From Clostridium polyendosporum (lineage in GTDB: Bacteria > Bacillota > Clostridia > Clostridiales > Clostridiaceae): a stretch of 64,000 bases of DNA. Where the stretch lies: NCBI RefSeq assembly GCF_018332455.1, contig NZ_BOPZ01000002.1, forward strand, positions 1 through 64,000. Reading direction: 5' to 3'. The notes under the pieces were generated by a model that searched no databases, was not told the DNA's origin, and saw nothing but the letters and a program-made list of their open reading frames with translations. Shown here one piece after another: positions 61,225 to 64,000 of this stretch. The translations under genes were made by a program, and so were the position numbers. Within the stretch, counting starts at the first letter, position 1, and each line of letters starts with the position of its first letter.

Positions 61225-62475
61225 ATGGAAGTTACAGCATTAGGTGCAATCATAGGGCTAATTATAGCAATTATACTTATTATTAAAAAGGTTCATCCAG
61301 CATATGGATTAATACTTGGTGCAATTATAGGAGGAATATTGGGAGGAGCAGGGCTTATAGGAACTGTTGATTTAATGATTAATGGAACAAAAGAAATAAT
61401 GCCAGCAGTACTTAGAATCTTAACAGCTGGTGTCCTTGCAGGAGTACTTATCGAATCTGGTGCAGCAGCAAAAATTGCAGAAACTATAGTAGATGAACTA
61501 GGAGAATCTAATTCCCTGATAGCTCTATCTATAGCGACCTTAGTATTAACCTCTGTAGGGGTATTTATTGATGTAGCAATTATAACTGTAGCACCAATAG
61601 CATTGGGTATTGGAAGAAGGATAAACTTAACTAAAACAGCTATTCTTATTGCAATGATTGGTGGTGGTAAAGCTGGAAACTTAATGTCTCCAAACCCTAA
61701 TGCTATAGCAGCATCAGATAGCTTTAAGGTACCACTTATTTCTGTTATGGCAGCAGGTATAATTCCAGGATTTGTAGGACTTATAGTTACTTGCTTGATA
61801 GCAAAAAAGTTATCAATGAAGGGGACAAGTGTAGATTTAAGTGAAGGTGCATTAACTTCTGAAATAAAACCAGCATTTCTAACAGCTATTGCTGGACCAC
61901 TTGTAGCAATCATATTATTATCCTTGAGACCATTATTTAAGATTAGTATAGACCCTGTTATAGCATTACCAATCGGTGGAGTAGTAGGTGCTTTATGCAT
62001 GGGAAAAATAAAAAATATAAACAGATATGCTGCAATTGGACTTTCAAAAATAAGCGGAGTTGTAATACTTCTTCTTGGTACAGGTGCAATAGCAGGAATC
62101 ATTGCAAATTCACAATTAAAGAATGTTATTATAGATATACTTAATACTTTAGGACTGCCAGCTTTTATGTTAGCACCTATGGCAGGTATTTTAATGTCAG
62201 GAGCAACTGCTTCAACAACTTCAGGTACTGCTGTGGGAAGTCAGGTCTTTGGGCCAACGATACTTCAGCTTGGAGTTAAACCATTAGCTACTGCTGCGAT
62301 GATACATGCAGGAGCAACTGTGTTAGATCATCTTCCTCATGGAAGCTTTTTTCATACTACTGGTGGAAGTGTGTTTATGGATATGAAGGAAAGATTAAAG
62401 CTTATACCTTATGAATTATTAATAGGTTTATTAATGACAATAATATCAACTATAATATTTGGATTCATAATGTAG
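61225..62475 (+). CDS. GntP family permease
   Basis: The 416-residue gluconate/hydroxy-acid:H+ symporter family member has 11-12 membrane segments with MIGGGKAGNLMSPNPNAIAASDSFKVPL (about residue 145). A C-terminal AGATVLDHLPHGSFFHTTGGSV (about 360) follows; both are typical of the GntP/CitMHS-related group. Substrates in the family include gluconate, glycerate and 3-hydroxybutyrate; no adjacent catabolic gene points to one. GGAGG precedes the ATG. The codon use is ordinary for the window. Confidence 0.9.
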   Translation: MEVTALGAIIGLIIAIILIIKKVHPAYGLILGAIIGGILGGAGLIGTVDLMINGTKEIMPAVLRILTAGVLAGVLIESGAAAKIAETIVDELGESNSLIALSIATLVLTSVGVFIDVAIITVAPIALGIGRRINLTKTAILIAMIGGGKAGNLMSPNPNAIAASDSFKVPLISVMAAGIIPGFVGLIVTCLIAKKLSMKGTSVDLSEGALTSEIKPAFLTAIAGPLVAIILLSLRPLFKISIDPVIALPIGGVVGALCMGKIKNINRYAAIGLSKISGVVILLLGTGAIAGIIANSQLKNVIIDILNTLGLPAFMLAPMAGILMSGATASTTSGTAVGSQVFGPTILQLGVKPLATAAMIHAGATVLDHLPHGSFFHTTGGSVFMDMKERLKLIPYELLIGLLMTIISTIIFGFIM

Positions 62476-62490
62476 ATTAATAAATATAAT

Positions 62491-62527
62491 AAAGATAAAC
62501 AGACATCGAGCTTGCATAGCTTTAGTT
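62491..62527 (+). repeat. Dispersed repeat, partial copy 8
   Basis: AAACAGACATCGAGCTTGCA and TAGCTTTAG match the second hairpin of copy 3 with several changes; the first half is missing. Confidence 0.55.
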
Positions 62528-62542
62528 CAAATGATAACAAAT

Positions 62543-62576
62543 AAAAGTAGTACCAGTATTACAGTACTACTTTTTT
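62543..62576 (+). terminator. gntP terminator
   Basis: AAAAGTAGTAC and GTACTACTTTT are separated by 10 bases and followed by T residues. Confidence 0.88.
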
Positions 62577-62619
62577 AAATATACAATATAGATTTTAAAA
62601 TATAAAACAATAATATAGA

Positions 62620-62673
62620 GCACGTAACGATCTACCTTACACCACTATAAATAACTTATTACCTAACAATAAT
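62620..62673 (+). repeat. Degenerate copy of the second palindromic repeat
   Basis: The right half CACTATAAATAACTTATTAC and CTAACAATAA follow the copy at 56194-56224 with three changes. The left half has drifted so the stem is lost. It leads straight into the AT-rich motif array. Confidence 0.65.
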
Positions 62674-63022
62674 CTTTCGACTATAATCAAGCAGGTCATT
62701 ACTAATAATGATGGTTCGTTCGACTATACAAAATATCTACACAACCATATATAACCTTTCGGCTATACATGACCATAATTGATCCCCATTGATCATTAGA
62801 CTAAAAGTCATCAATACTCTGTATAATCTTAGCTCGACCTTATATTATAAGTTGGAACCTTAATATAATCAATGCTATTCGACTATATTAAAGCTTTTCC
62901 CCACAATATAAAATCTTCCCTCTGACTATATAAAAGCCAATAACGACCTATATATAATCTTTGGCCGACTTATATATATACTAATATATAGAACATATAT
63001 AAGTCTTGGCTCAACCGTTACG
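62666..63022. repeat. Array of about nine spaced AT-rich motifs
   Basis: A motif close to TATATAATCTTT-CGACTATA recurs with its CGACTATA part at 62678, 62721, 62760, 62799, 62835, 62880, 62923, 62966 and 63011. Intervals are 43, 39, 39, 36, 45, 43, 43 and 45 bases. Copies are imperfect and the intervening sequences differ. There is no reading frame. It lies between the convergent gntP and amino-acid permease genes. Confidence 0.7.
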
Positions 63023-63106
63023 TACCCTACGTTATTATACTAACCCTTTTATCTTTATTATATACAAGAAATTTAAAACAATTTTTTCAAAAATTATTTA
63101 ATAATT

Positions 63107-64000
63107 TTATGCAACTTTATAGTTTTGCTCTTTTTTTGTTTTCTTTTCGTAGTTGCTGTACATTATTAATGCAACTATTGTAAAGAATAGAGGTCCAGAA
63201 ATCATCCATAATGTAGATTGCATATCACCATTTGTTGCAGGTTCTATTATTGTAAACAAATTAGCGAATCCTACAGTAAGAGTAACAACGATAGTAGCAA
63301 TTAAACTGCTATTATAACTCTTGAAAACTTGAAAAGGCTTTTTAATATCTGTTTTCTTTTTAAATGGAGCAAATGCACCACCTATAAACAGGTAAGGAAG
63401 TGTCATAGCTACATTAGTCATTAAAACTAATTTATTAAAGAATTGAGAAGCACCTTCTCCACCAAATGATACTAGTAACACAAAGGCTGCTACAATGACG
63501 CATTGAATCCATAATGCATTTTTGGGTATATTATTTTCAATTTTACTCATTTTCTTAGGCCAAAATGTAGCTGGAGTACCTTCTATTAATTGCTTTAATG
63601 GAGCATAAGATAATGTGAAAAAAGCTCCTGTAAATGCTAAGAACATTGATAATCCAGCAAATCTTGCTACCCAAGCACCAATAATTAAGGAAGTACTTTG
63701 GCTAAATCCAAAGCCTTGGCCTAATTGGTATCCTAAGTTTTTCATTACTACATATACAACGTTACCCATATGTACATTCTTTGAAGCTAATACATCATTC
63801 CAGTTTACAAAGATACCACACAAAAATATACCTAATGAATATCCTATAGCAATAATAATTGCAGCAATTGTAATCCCTTTAGGGAATGTTACTTCAGAAT
63901 TTTCAGTTTGATCCACCAAACCTCCGACTACTTCTATACCACCATAAGCAAATATCGTAAATACTAAAAATGATAAAACAGCCAATGGGGATCCATACTT
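63107..64000 (-). CDS. APC superfamily amino-acid permease (partial)
   Basis: The frame is open to the window edge (KYGSPLAVLSF... at 64000), so the N-terminal third or more lies outside. The visible 297 residues or so hold about eight membrane segments with FAYGGIEVVGGLVDQTENSEVTFPKGI, typical of glutamate/GABA antiporter-like (YjeM-type) APC permeases. The long loop GTPATFWPKKMSKIENNIPKNALW is also seen, and a lysine-rich C-terminus. The TTG at 63983-63985 is internal, not a start. The substrate is unknown. Confidence 0.87.
   Translation of the reverse strand, partial: KYGSPLAVLSFLVFTIFAYGGIEVVGGLVDQTENSEVTFPKGITIAAIIIAIGYSLGIFLCGIFVNWNDVLASKNVHMGNVVYVVMKNLGYQLGQGFGFSQSTSLIIGAWVARFAGLSMFLAFTGAFFTLSYAPLKQLIEGTPATFWPKKMSKIENNIPKNALWIQCVIVAAFVLLVSFGGEGASQFFNKLVLMTNVAMTLPYLFIGGAFAPFKKKTDIKKPFQVFKSYNSSLIATIVVTLTVGFANLFTIIEPATNGDMQSTLWMISGPLFFTIVALIMYSNYEKKTKKEQNYKVA

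Noticed and set aside
62666-63022. CRISPR array
   Set aside because: The repeats are short, imperfect and AT-rich, the spacing varies between 36 and 45 bases, and no cas genes are present.

Overview
The window looks like a chromosomal stretch of a spore-forming, anaerobic Clostridium (Bacillota, probably Clostridium sensu stricto). The DNA is very AT-rich, ribosome binding sites are strong AGGAGG types, and AGA/ATA codons dominate. Spore genes (SpoVAC/D/E, GerW, a CotF-like coat protein) lie beside typical anaerobe genes: lysine 2,3-aminomutase, RNase J, a GGGtGRT-family operon and a thioredoxin-type ArsC. I cannot name the species. Nothing here looks like a prophage, plasmid or intact insertion sequence.

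Layout. 0.1-8.7 kb holds ion and osmolyte transport: terC behind a yybP-ykoY-type Mn2+ riboswitch, NhaA, a BusR-like regulator, an OpuC quaternary-amine ABC transporter whose permease/binding-protein fusion is cut by one in-frame stop, and a SulP transporter. 9.1-18.7 kb is an arsenic island: MarR-type regulator, ArsM, ArsC, two ArsR repressors, a split permease pair, a small ferredoxin, ArsP, a Cys-Ala-Asn-Cys thioredoxin-like protein, an MFS and a TSUP transporter, and Acr3. 19.6-28.8 kb has RNase J, a HxlR/nitroreductase/flavodoxin group with a decayed Old Yellow Enzyme gene, ablAB (N-acetyl-beta-lysine osmolyte) and an amino-acid ABC transporter. 28.9-31.7 kb has a Csp copper-storage protein and a partly decayed spore-gene cluster. 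32-34.8 kb has a ClC transporter and dapB behind a c-di-AMP (ydaO) riboswitch. 35.3-41.3 kb is a five-gene amino-acid catabolic operon. Then follow a tRNA-Leu, the NifU-like/GGGtGRT operon, assorted membrane and hypothetical genes, Amj with a divergent cis-prenyltransferase, speA-aguA (arginine to agmatine to carbamoylputrescine), a spoVA2mob-like spore operon at 56.3-61.0 kb, GntP, and the end of an amino-acid permease.

Connections. Several elements belong to families known to sense c-di-AMP or to sit in its network: BusR-like regulator, CBS-containing OpuCA, RCK_C-tailed ClC, and the ydaO riboswitch. Together with NhaA, ablAB and dapB they suggest a dispersed osmotic-control set. The arsenic genes can form a coherent route: arsenate reduction, arsenite methylation, and separate efflux of arsenite and methylarsenite. 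The window is also rich in small decay events: an opuC nonsense codon, a 66-bp opuC scar, and broken OYE, cotF and gerW genes. It carries two dispersed palindromic repeat families. Most unusual is a roughly 350-bp intergenic array of about nine imperfect AT-rich motifs spaced 36-45 bp apart at 62.67-63.02 kb.
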